Below are positions 15,927 to 25,061 of a DNA stretch of 64,000 bases, piece by piece. Source of the stretch: Bacteroidota bacterium (GTDB lineage Bacteria; Bacteroidota; Bacteroidia; Flavobacteriales; Weeksellaceae); the NCBI GenBank assembly GCA_023423715.1, contig JAFAFC010000007.1, positions 248,001 to 312,000 of the forward strand, read 5' to 3'. Numbering within the stretch: position 1 is the first letter of the stretch; each line of letters starts with the position of its first letter. The notes below the pieces were generated by a model. That model ran no database searches and was not told where the DNA came from. It saw only the letters and a program-made list of their open reading frames with translations. The position numbers and the translations under genes are program-made.

Positions 15927-16859
15927 ATGAACAGCATTCAGTATCCAAAAAGTATAAAAAAGGGAGCTAAAATTGGGATTATTTCGCCCGCAGGTTCCGT
16001 TTCCGAAGAACAACTAACGACGCAAGTTGAAAGCCTAAAAAAGCAAGGTTTTGAGCCTGTTTTTGGCAAGCATGCGTTGGGAAATTTTAGTTTTGGCTAT
16101 TCGTATTCGGGGAATGAAAAGGAAAGAATTCAAGATTTGAATTGGGCGTTTAACGATCTAGAAATAGATGCGATTTGGGCAACGCGTGGCGGTTATGGTT
16201 GCCAGCATTTACTACGTCATTTGAAATTAAGTACGTTTCGTAAAAATCCAAAATGGTACATCGGATATTCGGATAACACGGTCATTCAAAGCTTTTTGTT
16301 GAAAAATGGATTTGCTTCCATCCATGGACAAACCATCAAAACGTCGTCTTTCGGTGTTACACCAGAATCTTACGACGGAATTATCGATATTTTGAAAGGA
16401 AAGAAACCAAAATATACGATTGATAGTAGTGAATTTAATCGCAAAGGAAAAGCGGAAGGAATGCTCGTTGGCGGTAATTTATCGTTGATTTATGCGCTTT
16501 TGGGAACAACGTATTCCTTTGATTTTAAAGATAAAATTCTATTCATCGAAGAAATTGGTGAGAATTTTTATGCGTTGGATCGAATGTTAATTTCGCTTGA
16601 TTTGGCCGGAGTTTTCAGAAAAATTAAAGGTTTGGTTGTGGGAGGAATGACCAATATGGGCAAAGAAGCGGATAACAAAGAGTATGAAGCGAGTTTCGAT
16701 GGTTTTGCAAATGAAATCATTCAACATCGAGTGGCGAAATACGATTTCCCAGTACTTTATGATTTTCCGAACGGGCATATTTACGATAACCGTCCGCTCA
16801 TTATCGGTGGAACGGCAAAATTGGATTGCGGAAAAGACTCAAAATTGACTTTTATCTAA
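15927..16859 (+). CDS. LD-carboxypeptidase (S66 family)
   Basis: A cytoplasmic serine peptidase that removes the terminal D-Ala from recycled muropeptide tetrapeptides. The 310-residue protein has the N-terminal KKGAKIGIISPAGSV, the nucleophile elbow GYSDNT (Ser115), the Glu-bearing FIEEIGENFYALDRML and a C-terminal His segment FPNGHIYDNRPLIIGG, as in the S66 Ser-His-Glu triad. It works in peptidoglycan recycling, the pathway that also uses Mpl. It sits between the LysE gene and yraN with gaps of 6 and 4 bp, a likely three-gene operon. Confidence 0.92.
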   Translation: MNSIQYPKSIKKGAKIGIISPAGSVSEEQLTTQVESLKKQGFEPVFGKHALGNFSFGYSYSGNEKERIQDLNWAFNDLEIDAIWATRGGYGCQHLLRHLKLSTFRKNPKWYIGYSDNTVIQSFLLKNGFASIHGQTIKTSSFGVTPESYDGIIDILKGKKPKYTIDSSEFNRKGKAEGMLVGGNLSLIYALLGTTYSFDFKDKILFIEEIGENFYALDRMLISLDLAGVFRKIKGLVVGGMTNMGKEADNKEYEASFDGFANEIIQHRVAKYDFPVLYDFPNGHIYDNRPLIIGGTAKLDCGKDSKLTFI

Positions 16860-16863
16860 ATTC

Positions 16864-17229
16864 ATGGCCGAACATTACGATTTCGGGAAAAAAGCGGAAA
16901 ATGAAGCCGTAACGTATCTCAAACAAAACGGATACGAGATTCTCGAGCGTAACTATTATTTCCAAAAAGCAGAAATTGATATTATTGCTAAAGTAGATTC
17001 TACTTTGGTGATTGTTGAAGTAAAAGCGAGATCTTCACGTTATTTTCAGGAACCCGAAGAAGCGGTGAATAAAAAGAAACGAGGTTTGTTGATTGCTGCC
17101 GCTGACGATTACGTAACACGGCATAATTTGGACGAAAACGTTCGGTTTGATATTATCTCTATTCTCAAGGAAAAAAGCGGAGAATTGAAGATCAATCACA
17201 TTCAAAATGCGTTTGATAGTATAGAATAA
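16864..17229 (+). CDS. YraN family (UPF0102) putative endonuclease
   Basis: A 121-residue protein of the PD-(D/E)XK nuclease-like fold. The N-terminal GKKAENEAVTYLKQNGYEIL, the acidic residue in AEIDIIA and the VEVKARSS motif match the UPF0102 core and resemble Holliday-junction resolvases. Function is unproven in the family. It is the last gene of the LysE-LdcA-YraN group and is followed by a shared bidirectional terminator. Confidence 0.9.
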   Translation: MAEHYDFGKKAENEAVTYLKQNGYEILERNYYFQKAEIDIIAKVDSTLVIVEVKARSSRYFQEPEEAVNKKKRGLLIAAADDYVTRHNLDENVRFDIISILKEKSGELKINHIQNAFDSIE

Positions 17230-17260
17230 AAAAACGACAGAAATCTCTGTCGTTTTTTCG
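17226..17260. terminator. bidirectional terminator between yraN and bacilliredoxin gene
   Basis: The arms AACGACAGA / TCTGTCGTT have A- and T-runs on both sides (AAAAAA...TTTTTT), located between the convergent stops. Confidence 0.8.
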
Positions 17261-17268
17261 TATAGTGT

Positions 17269-17679
17269 TTAGCAATATTCTTCGTAAGCTGCTTGAAGGT
17301 TTGCTGCAATTGCACCTGCAGGATTTCCTTCAATGTGGTGTCTTTCTAGCATGTGCACCAATTCTCCATCTTTGAAAAGCGCAACACATGGAGAGCTTGG
17401 AGGGAATGGAGCCATCAATTTTCTAGCTTCAGCAACTGCATCGGTATCAAAACCTGCGAAAGCCGTTACCAAATGATCTGGTTTTTTGTCACCCGTTAAT
17501 GAGAAAACAACGCCTGGTCTTGCAGCTCCAGCCGCACATCCACAAACGGAGTTAATCATAATTAGCGTAGTTCCTTGTTGTTTCAAAGCAGCATCTACTT
17601 GCGCTGCCGATGTAAGATCTTCGAAACCTTTATCTGTAAGTTCAGCCTTCATAGGCATTACTAAATCTGCTGGATACAT
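17269..17679 (-). CDS. BrxA/BrxB family bacilliredoxin
   Basis: A 136-residue thioredoxin-like protein (YphP/YqiW family, DUF1094). The active site is CGC (Cys46-Gly-Cys48) within NSVCGCAAGAARPG, followed by the family segment SPCVALFKDGELVHMLERHHIEG. These proteins remove bacillithiol from mixed disulfides. Bacteroidota are known to encode bacillithiol synthesis genes, so a bacilliredoxin makes sense, though none of those genes is in this window. It is convergent with yraN, with no clear operon partner. Confidence 0.93.
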   Translation of the reverse strand: MYPADLVMPMKAELTDKGFEDLTSAAQVDAALKQQGTTLIMINSVCGCAAGAARPGVVFSLTGDKKPDHLVTAFAGFDTDAVAEARKLMAPFPPSSPCVALFKDGELVHMLERHHIEGNPAGAIAANLQAAYEEYC

Positions 17680-17807
17680 ATTTCTATGGTATTTAAAGTT
17701 AAACGTTTTCTAATTTGAGGTACAAAATTAAGCAATAATAATGGAAATCCTCTTGTGCTTTTATCTATCAATATAATGCCAAAAGCCAATTGGTGCCATT
17801 GTGACAC

Positions 17808-17839
17808 AAAAAAGCCTAGAACAATTGCGTTCTAGGCTC
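17808..17839 (-). terminator. terminator at the end of the dcw/yqeY transcript
   Basis: The arms AGCCTAGAAC (17813-17822) and GTTCTAGGCT (17829-17838) form a 10-bp stem. On the minus strand it is followed by a T-run. It lies about 45 bp after the yqeY stop and likely ends the long cell-division transcript. Confidence 0.8.
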
Positions 17840-17882
17840 AATCAAATCGATATGCAAAGGTTGAATATCCTTATTTACAAGG

Positions 17883-18329
17883 CTAAGAAAGAAGTTTCTT
17901 CGCCATTTCTGAAATGCTTTTTCCATCGGATTTTCCAGCCAAAGCTTTGGATGCAAGACCCATTACTTTACCCAAATCCTTGATGCTTTCTGCTTTCGCT
18001 TCAGCAATGAGGTTTTTCATTTCAGTTTCTAGTTCTTCTGCCGAAAGTTGTTTCGGTAAGAAGGTTTCTATCACTTTCATTTGTGCTTCTTCTACTTCAG
18101 CTAGGTCGTTTCTACCTTGTGCCGCAAATTGCTCGAAAGAATCTTTTCTTTGCTTAATCATGCGTTGCAAGATGGCAATTTCCTGTTCTGCAGAAACCTC
18201 GGCACCTTTGGCTTCGGTTTTTAGCAACAAAATTTGTGCTTTTACGGCGCGTAATGAGTCCAAAGCGACTTTGTCTTTAGCACGCATTGCCGTTTTAATT
18301 GCTTCTGTTATGGTATTTTCTAAACTCAT
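17883..18329 (-). CDS. GatB/YqeY domain protein
   Basis: A 148-residue helical YqeY protein starting MSLENTITEAIKTAMRAKDK, with typical segments LDSLRAVKAQILL, AAQGRNDLAEVEEAQMKVIE and LGKVMGLASKALAGKSDGKSIS. It resembles the tRNA-binding tail of GatB, but the free-standing protein's role is unclear. It begins 15 bp after ftsZ and ends just before the cluster's terminator, so it is the distal gene of the dcw transcript. The same ftsZ-yqeY order is common in Flavobacteriia. Confidence 0.93.
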   Translation of the reverse strand: MSLENTITEAIKTAMRAKDKVALDSLRAVKAQILLLKTEAKGAEVSAEQEIAILQRMIKQRKDSFEQFAAQGRNDLAEVEEAQMKVIETFLPKQLSAEELETEMKNLIAEAKAESIKDLGKVMGLASKALAGKSDGKSISEMAKKLLS

Positions 18330-18344
18330 TTTTCGTTAAAATAA

Positions 18345-20201
18345 TTAGTCAACATCCTTGTTTAGGAAACGATTTTCGCGAATTTGGATATCGCCTTTAT
18401 CGTTTTCTGACATGAAGAAATTGTTCTGTTGGTTAGACGCATTCGGCATGTCTAGGTTGATGTTTTTTCTTTTAAATGCAGGAATCGTCTCAAACTCCAT
18501 ATCGTTATCAACATTTTGATAACGCGAGTTGAATTCCTTCAATTTATTACGTCTTTCGGATACTTTTTGATCGTGCTCTGAAGTCGTTTTGTTGATGAAG
18601 GTAAACTCTTCCGTTTGCGTAATTTCAGGCTGCTTTTCAACCGATTTTTCCTCAACGATAGGTTCTTCTACTTTTTTAGAAATTGGCTCTTCAATAGAGA
18701 AGTTAAACGCTGTTTTTTCAAACGTATCTTCTACCGGTTCTTCCAAAACTTCCTCATTCACCACTTCATTTGTTACTTCAAACGTTTCTTCTGTATCAAA
18801 TGAATCATCTAAGCTGAAATTAACCTGTACTGGCTTCTCTTCTTGAACGCTGAACGTAGTTTCTTCCTTTGTAGGATGATCTTCAACATCAAATGAGAAA
18901 GATTCAGATTCCAAATCGTCATCATAATCTCCGTATGAGAAAAGGTTTAATTCTTCTTCAGGTTCGTTATCGTGTTCTACGATTTGCGTTTCCTGATATT
19001 CTTCAATAGCAACTTGCGTTTCAATCGCCGTTTGCGCTTTGAATTGAGGTGTATTGCTTTCCTCGTCGTCTAACCGAAAGAAGTTTTGCTTCGGAGCCGA
19101 TTGATTAGATACCTCATTACGGTCAGCTTTGCTTTTGAACGGGGATTCACGGTTTGATCTTTCTACCGGATCGTTTAGCTTAATCGTTGTTTTTTCAATA
19201 GGACCCGAATGTTTCCAATTGTCTTTAGAAAAACCCGTAGCAATAACCAATACGCTGATTCCATCGCCTAATTCTTCATCCGAACCAACTCCAAAAATAA
19301 TATCCGCTGTATTTCCTGCTTCTCTTTGGATATAATCGTTGATAATTCCGATTTCGTCCATCGTTGCTTCTTCGCTTCCGCTTCGGATTAATAATAGGAC
19401 ATTGCGTGCTCCCGTGATTTTATTATCGTTCAACAATGGAGAATCCAATGCCTTGCGAACTGCTTCTTCTGCTTTGTTTTCACCAGATGCACTTCCTGTA
19501 GACATTAAAGCGGTACCAGAGTTTTGCAATACCGATTTCGCATCTCTAAAGTCAATGTTGACATCGAAATAACCCGTAATAACTTCTGCCATTCCTTTTG
19601 CAGCATTCGTTAATACTTCATCGGCTTTAGAAAATCCTTGCTTGAATCCTAAATTTCCGAATTGTTGTCTCAACTTATCATTGTTGATTACAATAAGAGA
19701 ATCTACATTATTACGTAGTTTTTCAAGACCTAATTCGGCTTGATCAAGACGTCTTTTACCTTCAAAACTAAACGGTACGGTAACGATACCCACCGTTAAA
19801 ATGCCCATTTCTTTTGCCACTTTCGCGATTACTGGAGCAGCACCGGTACCGGTACCACCACCCATCCCGGCAGTGATGAACACCATTTTTGTATTTTGAC
19901 CTAGAGAAGCTTTGATGTCATCGATGCTTTCTAGAGCTGCTTTTTCTCCCACTTCTGGATCTGCTCCTGCTCCTAGACCTTCGGTCATGGTAATACCCAA
20001 TTGTACTTTGTTGGCTACCGGATTATTGTCTAAGGTTTGAGCGTCTGTATTGCAAATAACGAAATCTACCCCATGAATACCTTTTTCGTACATGTGTCTC
20101 AAAGCGTTATTTCCACCGCCACCAACACCAATTACTTTGATGATGGATGAATTTCCCTTTGGTAAGTCAAATGAAAATCCTTGTGTGCTGAATCCTTCCA
20201 T
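18345..20201 (-). CDS. ftsZ: cell division GTPase FtsZ with long acidic C-terminal linker
   Basis: Tubulin homologue forming the division ring. The 618-residue protein has VIGVGGGGNNA at about 24-34, the GTP tubulin-signature loop GGGTGTG at 114-120, and the synergy loop with NIDFRDAKSVL. The conserved GTPase core ends near residue 330. About 290 further residues form a Glu/Phe/Thr-rich disordered region, much longer than the ~70-residue linker of E. coli. It contains recurring Phe/acidic motifs (residues ~371-500, see findings) and ends in IRENRFLNKDVD, probably the C-terminal tail that binds FtsA. It lies 52 bp after ftsA. Confidence 0.97.
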   Translation of the reverse strand: MEGFSTQGFSFDLPKGNSSIIKVIGVGGGGNNALRHMYEKGIHGVDFVICNTDAQTLDNNPVANKVQLGITMTEGLGAGADPEVGEKAALESIDDIKASLGQNTKMVFITAGMGGGTGTGAAPVIAKVAKEMGILTVGIVTVPFSFEGKRRLDQAELGLEKLRNNVDSLIVINNDKLRQQFGNLGFKQGFSKADEVLTNAAKGMAEVITGYFDVNIDFRDAKSVLQNSGTALMSTGSASGENKAEEAVRKALDSPLLNDNKITGARNVLLLIRSGSEEATMDEIGIINDYIQREAGNTADIIFGVGSDEELGDGISVLVIATGFSKDNWKHSGPIEKTTIKLNDPVERSNRESPFKSKADRNEVSNQSAPKQNFFRLDDEESNTPQFKAQTAIETQVAIEEYQETQIVEHDNEPEEELNLFSYGDYDDDLESESFSFDVEDHPTKEETTFSVQEEKPVQVNFSLDDSFDTEETFEVTNEVVNEEVLEEPVEDTFEKTAFNFSIEEPISKKVEEPIVEEKSVEKQPEITQTEEFTFINKTTSEHDQKVSERRNKLKEFNSRYQNVDNDMEFETIPAFKRKNINLDMPNASNQQNNFFMSENDKGDIQIRENRFLNKDVD

Positions 20202-20253
20202 ATCTTGTTTTTCTTTATTCTTATTAATTAAAAAATACCTGCTATTGCTCGTT

Positions 20254-21636
20254 CTACTCTACTTCTTCGAAGAATTTTTTTACTTTTTCCATCAAAGCCT
20301 GTCCGAAAGTCGGTTTGCCTGTTCCTCCTTTTTGTGGCTTTTGAGGTGCTTGTGGTTCTTCTCTAGTGTCAACAACGGCAGCAACGTCTGTTGTAGCAGT
20401 TTCTGCATTTGCTGTTGTTGAAGTTGTTGGAAGAACTTCTTCTTCAAAAATGTCAGCCGTGCTTGTTTTCTTGTCACGGATTTTCAAACTTTCCATCAAC
20501 AACCCGATAGACGTAGCAAATTCAGGACCTTTTAGCAACTGATTTTTATCGTTTGCGATGTATTCATTAGCAAAACCTAAACGGCTATCAAACCCAGTTG
20601 TATAGTTTGCTAATTGACGAATGTGTTTCAAATTCGAACCACCACCAGTCAATACAATCCCAGCAATCAATTTTTTCTTTTGTTCGTATGCTCCGTACGC
20701 TTTCAGTTCGGTATTTACCATATCCAAAACCTCTTCTACACGAGCATTGATGATTTGCGCCAATGTTTTTAGCGAAATCTCTTTGTCTTGTCTTCCGTGC
20801 AAACCAGGAATCGTTACAAACGTACTATCACGCTCCATTTCTGGAAGTGCAGAACCGAATTTCACTTTCAACTGTTCGGCATGCTTTTCAATAATAGAAC
20901 ATCCTTCTTTGATGTCATCAGTAATAATACCTCCACCGTAAGGAATGACGCATGTATGACGGATGATATTGTCTTTGAAAATAGCAATATCCGTTGTTCC
21001 ACCACCGATGTCTACGATGGCAACACCCGCTTCTTTTTCCTCTTTGGTAAGAACCGCTTCCGAAGATGCTAATGGCTCTAACGTAAGCGCTTCCATTTCT
21101 AGACCCGCTTCTTTTACGCATCGAGCGATGTTTCGGATGCTTCCCATTTGGCCTACAACTACGTGGAAATTGGCTTCCAAACGCTTTCCGTGCATTCCAA
21201 TTGGTTCATGAATTTCCCCTTCAGAATCAACCTTATATTCTTGAGGAAGAACATGAATAATTTCTTCACCTGGCAACATAACCAGTTTTTTCACTTGATC
21301 TTTAAGCGCTTCGATGTCATCTTCCGTGATGAAATCTTCTGGCTTCTCACGCATGATGTAATCCGAATGCTGTAATGATCTAATGTGCTTTCCAGCGATA
21401 CCTACCGTTACTTTGTGGATGGGTACACCTGCACTTTTTTCTGCCTCCCCGATCGCTTTTTTAATAGAGCTGATGGTTTGCGAAATGTTGTTCACAATTC
21501 CTTTGTGAACGCCAAGACTTTTGGAGCGGCCTACTCCGAGAACTTCAATTTTCCCGTGAGCATTGCGCTTCCCAACAATGGCGACAATTTTGGTTGTCCC
21601 AATGTCCAGTCCTACTGAATACTCTTGATTTTCCAT
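20254..21636 (-). CDS. ftsA: cell division protein FtsA
   Basis: Actin-like ATPase that tethers FtsZ to the membrane. The 460-residue protein has the N-terminal phosphate-1 loop GLDIGTTKIVAIVG, the SHS2/1C domain around 85-165, phosphate-2 motif VDIGGGTTDIAIF and the adenosine motif GIVLTGGGSNLKHI. The C-terminal ~80 residues are a Thr/Ala-rich linker and then a Lys/Phe-rich amphipathic end (EKVKKFFEEVE) that could insert in the membrane. Position between ftsQ and ftsZ is canonical. Confidence 0.97.
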   Translation of the reverse strand: MENQEYSVGLDIGTTKIVAIVGKRNAHGKIEVLGVGRSKSLGVHKGIVNNISQTISSIKKAIGEAEKSAGVPIHKVTVGIAGKHIRSLQHSDYIMREKPEDFITEDDIEALKDQVKKLVMLPGEEIIHVLPQEYKVDSEGEIHEPIGMHGKRLEANFHVVVGQMGSIRNIARCVKEAGLEMEALTLEPLASSEAVLTKEEKEAGVAIVDIGGGTTDIAIFKDNIIRHTCVIPYGGGIITDDIKEGCSIIEKHAEQLKVKFGSALPEMERDSTFVTIPGLHGRQDKEISLKTLAQIINARVEEVLDMVNTELKAYGAYEQKKKLIAGIVLTGGGSNLKHIRQLANYTTGFDSRLGFANEYIANDKNQLLKGPEFATSIGLLMESLKIRDKKTSTADIFEEEVLPTTSTTANAETATTDVAAVVDTREEPQAPQKPQKGGTGKPTFGQALMEKVKKFFEEVE

Positions 21637-21678
21637 TTGTTTATATCGATTTGATTTGTTTGTATTTATTATTTTCTA

Positions 21679-22518
21679 TCAATTGGTTTTCTGTGTTGTT
21701 TTTGGTTTCACCGTTTGCGTGGGCGTAGGCACCACAATCTCTTTGGATAAACTCTTTTTTCCTACTTGGATAATGCTGTCATTACCTTTAAAATAGGGAT
21801 TTAATGTCGTTACAATTTGATTTTGATAGCGTACCGAAATCTTATTGTATTTCTGAGGATCTTGATATACCAAATACTTTTCCACAAAGGTTTTGAAGCC
21901 TTTTACTTTGAATTCAATATGATCTAAATCTCCAATTTCTACTTTATAATTTCCTTCGCTGGTTAATAAATTATAGCTTCCTTTTTCTTTGGAAACGCCG
22001 ATGAAATACTTCTTGCTGAAGTCATCTGCATTAATTTTTTTCACCAGTTCTACCAACTTCGGATAGTCTTCTTTTTTAATATTTCCTGTAACCAGCATGC
22101 ATGGATGCGAATAATTTTTCGAAATCGGAAACTCAACTCCTTTTTCATCCACATAAAAATCTTGGTCTTTATAGTTCATTCTAAACACAGGAACACGTTG
22201 CTTGATATCCAAGTTCAATTTTCCATTTAAGTTTAGATAAACATTGGCGCTATCCACGGCCGGCATTGCGTTTATTTTCTTTTCCAATTGTGGGATATCA
22301 ACATCTCCAATTCGCTGTGAAGGATTGTTCTTTTCTACAATTTTTTTAATGTCTTTTTCATCCACAAAATAAACGGGCGTGCTGCTGTCGTTTAGCTTTA
22401 CAGATACCATTTCCTTGGTCATTTTCTGATTGCCGAAGCGCTTCAACGAGAAGCTTAGCAGAAACCCTAATAGGATTACTGTAACCAAGATTTTTAGTAT
22501 TCTGTACTTATTTTTCAT
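21679..22518 (-). CDS. ftsQ: cell division protein FtsQ
   Basis: A bitopic divisome protein of 279 residues: a short basic cytoplasmic tail, one membrane helix (about 9-24, ILVTVILLGFLLSFSL), and a POTRA-like stretch with IPQLEKKINAMPAVDSANVYL. A FtsQ-type beta domain follows (FIGVSKEKGSYNLLTSEGNYKVEIGDLDHIEFKVKGF region), then a Pro/Thr/Lys-rich end. Sequence is weakly conserved. The call relies on this architecture plus the slot between murC and ftsA. Confidence 0.88.
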   Translation of the reverse strand: MKNKYRILKILVTVILLGFLLSFSLKRFGNQKMTKEMVSVKLNDSSTPVYFVDEKDIKKIVEKNNPSQRIGDVDIPQLEKKINAMPAVDSANVYLNLNGKLNLDIKQRVPVFRMNYKDQDFYVDEKGVEFPISKNYSHPCMLVTGNIKKEDYPKLVELVKKINADDFSKKYFIGVSKEKGSYNLLTSEGNYKVEIGDLDHIEFKVKGFKTFVEKYLVYQDPQKYNKISVRYQNQIVTTLNPYFKGNDSIIQVGKKSLSKEIVVPTPTQTVKPKTTQKTN

Positions 22519-22551
22519 TGTATTTAGTTCTCTATAAAAGAGTCTATTTTC

Positions 22552-23913
22552 TTAATTTTTTGAAGAATTTAACCACTCTACAATAGGATCATATAGCGTA
22601 TCAATGTTTCCCGCTCCCACTGTTAAAAGAATGTCAAAATCTTTCGATTTAATCTTGTCAAATGCTTCCGCTAATGAGGAAATTTCTTTCGATTCCAAAT
22701 CCACTTTTTCTAACAACCAATCCGAGGTGATCCCTTCGTAGTTTTCTTGAAGTTCACGAGCCGGATAGATATCCAAAAGGATGAGTTCATCGGCACTTTC
22801 TAAGCTTTCTGCAAAGCCGTCTGCGAAATCGCGAGTTCGGCTAAACAAATGCGGTTGAAATGCCACCAACAATTTTTTCCCTGGGTAAAAGGTTTTTATG
22901 GACCCAATTACTGCATTCAGCTCCGTTGGATGGTGTGCATAATCGTCAATATAGATTTTCCCCGTATCAAAAATATGTTTCGTATATCGTCTTTTAATTC
23001 CTTTAAATGATGCAATAGCCTTCTTCAATGTTTCATAATCAACACCCATTTTTCTTAACATAGCAATAGCAACCGTTGCATTTTCTACATTGTGGATGCC
23101 TGGAATTTGCCATTGAAACGCATGGCTTTCCGTTCCGTCATGAAAGTTGAAGAACATCGTGTCGCCTTCAATTTTCAACCCATCCGAATAGAAATCGGCT
23201 TCTTGGTTTACTGCGTAGGTTTGATGAGGCCGCCCAATATCAATTCCCTTTCGAACGAACAATTGATTGTCATTCGGAACCAAAGCAGCAAAATCTCTAA
23301 AGCTTTGCTCAATATGCTGCGTGTCACCATAAATATCCAAATGATCCGCGTCAATAGACGTTACCACCGCCCAATTGGGATGCAAATTTAGAAAGCTACG
23401 ATCGTATTCATCCGCTTCAACAACCGACATTTCATTTCCGTTGTACAGGAAATTTGATTTAAAATTCTCCGAAATTCCACCCAAAAAGCACGAAAACGGA
23501 AGATTTGCTTCTTTGCACAAATGAGCAACTAAAGTCGACGTTGTCGTTTTCCCATGCGTTCCTGCAACTGCAATACAGTTGGTGTGTTCGGTGATTAAAC
23601 CTAAAACTTTCGCTCTTTTCAGAACCGTAAAATTGTTTTCCATCAAATGTTGAAGAATATCCAATTTCTTGATGGCTGGCGTGTAAATCACTAACGTTTT
23701 TTCAGGATCTAGCGTCGTTACTTTATCATCGATGAGGTCTTGAAAAACAATCTCAATTCCTTCTTGTTGTAAGGCTTTGGTAAGCTTTGTTTCGGTTTTA
23801 TCATAACCCAAAACGCGACCACCCGACGAATGAAAATAACGCGCTAAAGCGCTCATTCCGATTCCGCCGATTCCTACAAAATAGAAGGTGTTGTATGTGT
23901 TTAAAATACTCAT
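22552..23913 (-). CDS. murC: UDP-N-acetylmuramate--L-alanine ligase
   Basis: Adds L-Ala to UDP-MurNAc, the first peptide step of peptidoglycan synthesis. The 453-residue protein has GIGGIGMSALARYF at about 14-27, the ATP loop AGTHGKTTTSTL near 117-128, the central VVEADEYDRSFL motif and the C-terminal YAHHPTE segment. This is the canonical murC in the dcw order, unlike the paralogue at the left edge. Confidence 0.96.
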   Translation of the reverse strand: MSILNTYNTFYFVGIGGIGMSALARYFHSSGGRVLGYDKTETKLTKALQQEGIEIVFQDLIDDKVTTLDPEKTLVIYTPAIKKLDILQHLMENNFTVLKRAKVLGLITEHTNCIAVAGTHGKTTTSTLVAHLCKEANLPFSCFLGGISENFKSNFLYNGNEMSVVEADEYDRSFLNLHPNWAVVTSIDADHLDIYGDTQHIEQSFRDFAALVPNDNQLFVRKGIDIGRPHQTYAVNQEADFYSDGLKIEGDTMFFNFHDGTESHAFQWQIPGIHNVENATVAIAMLRKMGVDYETLKKAIASFKGIKRRYTKHIFDTGKIYIDDYAHHPTELNAVIGSIKTFYPGKKLLVAFQPHLFSRTRDFADGFAESLESADELILLDIYPARELQENYEGITSDWLLEKVDLESKEISSLAEAFDKIKSKDFDILLTVGAGNIDTLYDPIVEWLNSSKN

Positions 23914-23934
23914 CGTTTTATCTATTAACTCTGG

Positions 23935-25050
23935 TTAAAGAGTGATTTTTACTTTCTTTAAAATTTCGTCTACAATTTGCTCCGTTGCTTTTGGTTTTGC
24001 AAAAAAGCCAAGATTGTCTGACATGGTTTTTCTTAATTCTGCATCTGAGCATATTTCCGTTAATGTTGACCAAAACAAGTCATTCATTTCCGTGTCTTTC
24101 ACCATTCTTGCTGCATTTTTCTCAACTAAAGTCAATGCATTTTTGGTTTGATGATCCTCCGCTGCAAACGGAAACGGAACCAAAAGCACGGGTTTTTGTG
24201 CCACCGCCAATTCCGAAATTGCAATTGCGCCCGCTCTCGAAACGATAACATCCGCCGCTGAATACGCTAAAGGCATATCCACAATAAATTCGCGAACTTG
24301 AACCTGATTGCCCAATGCTTTAATTTCTTCATTCGCATTGATTTCCTGAAAATCGGTTTTACCCGTTTGCCAGATCACCTGATAGCCCGCATCTTTCAAG
24401 GCTTTAAGATTTGACTTCCAGCCGTTATTTAACGTTCGTGATCCCAAAGAACCACCAACGGAAAGTATGGTTAGTTTAGACGGATCTAAACCTAGTTTTT
24501 CTTTAGCTGCCGCTGTATCCAATTTGTCTGTCAAAATGTTTTGACGAATCGGGTTTCCTAAAAATGAAACGGGTGTTCCTTTGAAGAAATGCTCCATATT
24601 CGGATACGCAGTGAAAACCCTTTGCGCTTTTTTACCCAAAAACATATTGGTTTTCCCTGGCAATGAATTTTGTTCTTGTACAAAAATCGGAACACCCAAT
24701 TGCGATGCTTTTTGCAACGCTGGTCCACTTGCAAAACCTCCCGTTCCTACCGCAAAATCAGGTTTGAATTCCTGAATAAGTTTTTTGGCTTTAGCAAAAC
24801 TGGAAAGAACTTTGAAAGGCAAGCTTAGGTTTTTCAACAAGTTTCCACGATCGAATCCTGCGATGTTCAACCCTTCAATTCGGAATCCCGCTTGCGGAAC
24901 TTTTTCCATTTCCATTTTACCCAAAGCACCGATGAACAAAAACTCAGCATCTGGATATCTTTTTTGGATTTCCTGCGCAATAGCAATCGCCGGGAAGATA
25001 TGTCCTCCGGTACCACCACCACTCATGATTACTTTCAATTTTTTGTTCAT
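23935..25050 (-). CDS. murG: UDP-GlcNAc:lipid I N-acetylglucosaminyltransferase
   Basis: A GT28 glycosyltransferase making lipid II at the inner membrane face. The 371-residue protein has the N-terminal glycine loop MSGGGTGGHIFPAIAIA, GTGGFASGPAL, QEQNSLPGKTN, a second loop GGSLGSRTLN, and the donor-site segment VVSRAGAIAISELAVAQKPVLLVPFPFAAEDHQ. All family landmarks are present. It lies between ftsW and murC with small gaps. Confidence 0.96.
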   Translation of the reverse strand: MNKKLKVIMSGGGTGGHIFPAIAIAQEIQKRYPDAEFLFIGALGKMEMEKVPQAGFRIEGLNIAGFDRGNLLKNLSLPFKVLSSFAKAKKLIQEFKPDFAVGTGGFASGPALQKASQLGVPIFVQEQNSLPGKTNMFLGKKAQRVFTAYPNMEHFFKGTPVSFLGNPIRQNILTDKLDTAAAKEKLGLDPSKLTILSVGGSLGSRTLNNGWKSNLKALKDAGYQVIWQTGKTDFQEINANEEIKALGNQVQVREFIVDMPLAYSAADVIVSRAGAIAISELAVAQKPVLLVPFPFAAEDHQTKNALTLVEKNAARMVKDTEMNDLFWSTLTEICSDAELRKTMSDNLGFFAKPKATEQIVDEILKKVKITL

Positions 25051-25061
25051 TTTATTTGCTT

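Noticed and set aside
17269..17679. Plus-strand ORF opposite the bacilliredoxin gene (17486-17713)
   Set aside because: Shadow of a well-identified family protein on the minus strand.
20292..20477. Gln-rich minus-strand ORF inside ftsA
   Set aside because: Frame-shifted reading of the Thr/Ala-rich ftsA linker; no independent signals.
22552..23913. murC as an intruding duplicate of the left-edge Mur ligase
   Set aside because: It sits in the canonical dcw slot with all MurC motifs; the left-edge gene is the paralogue.
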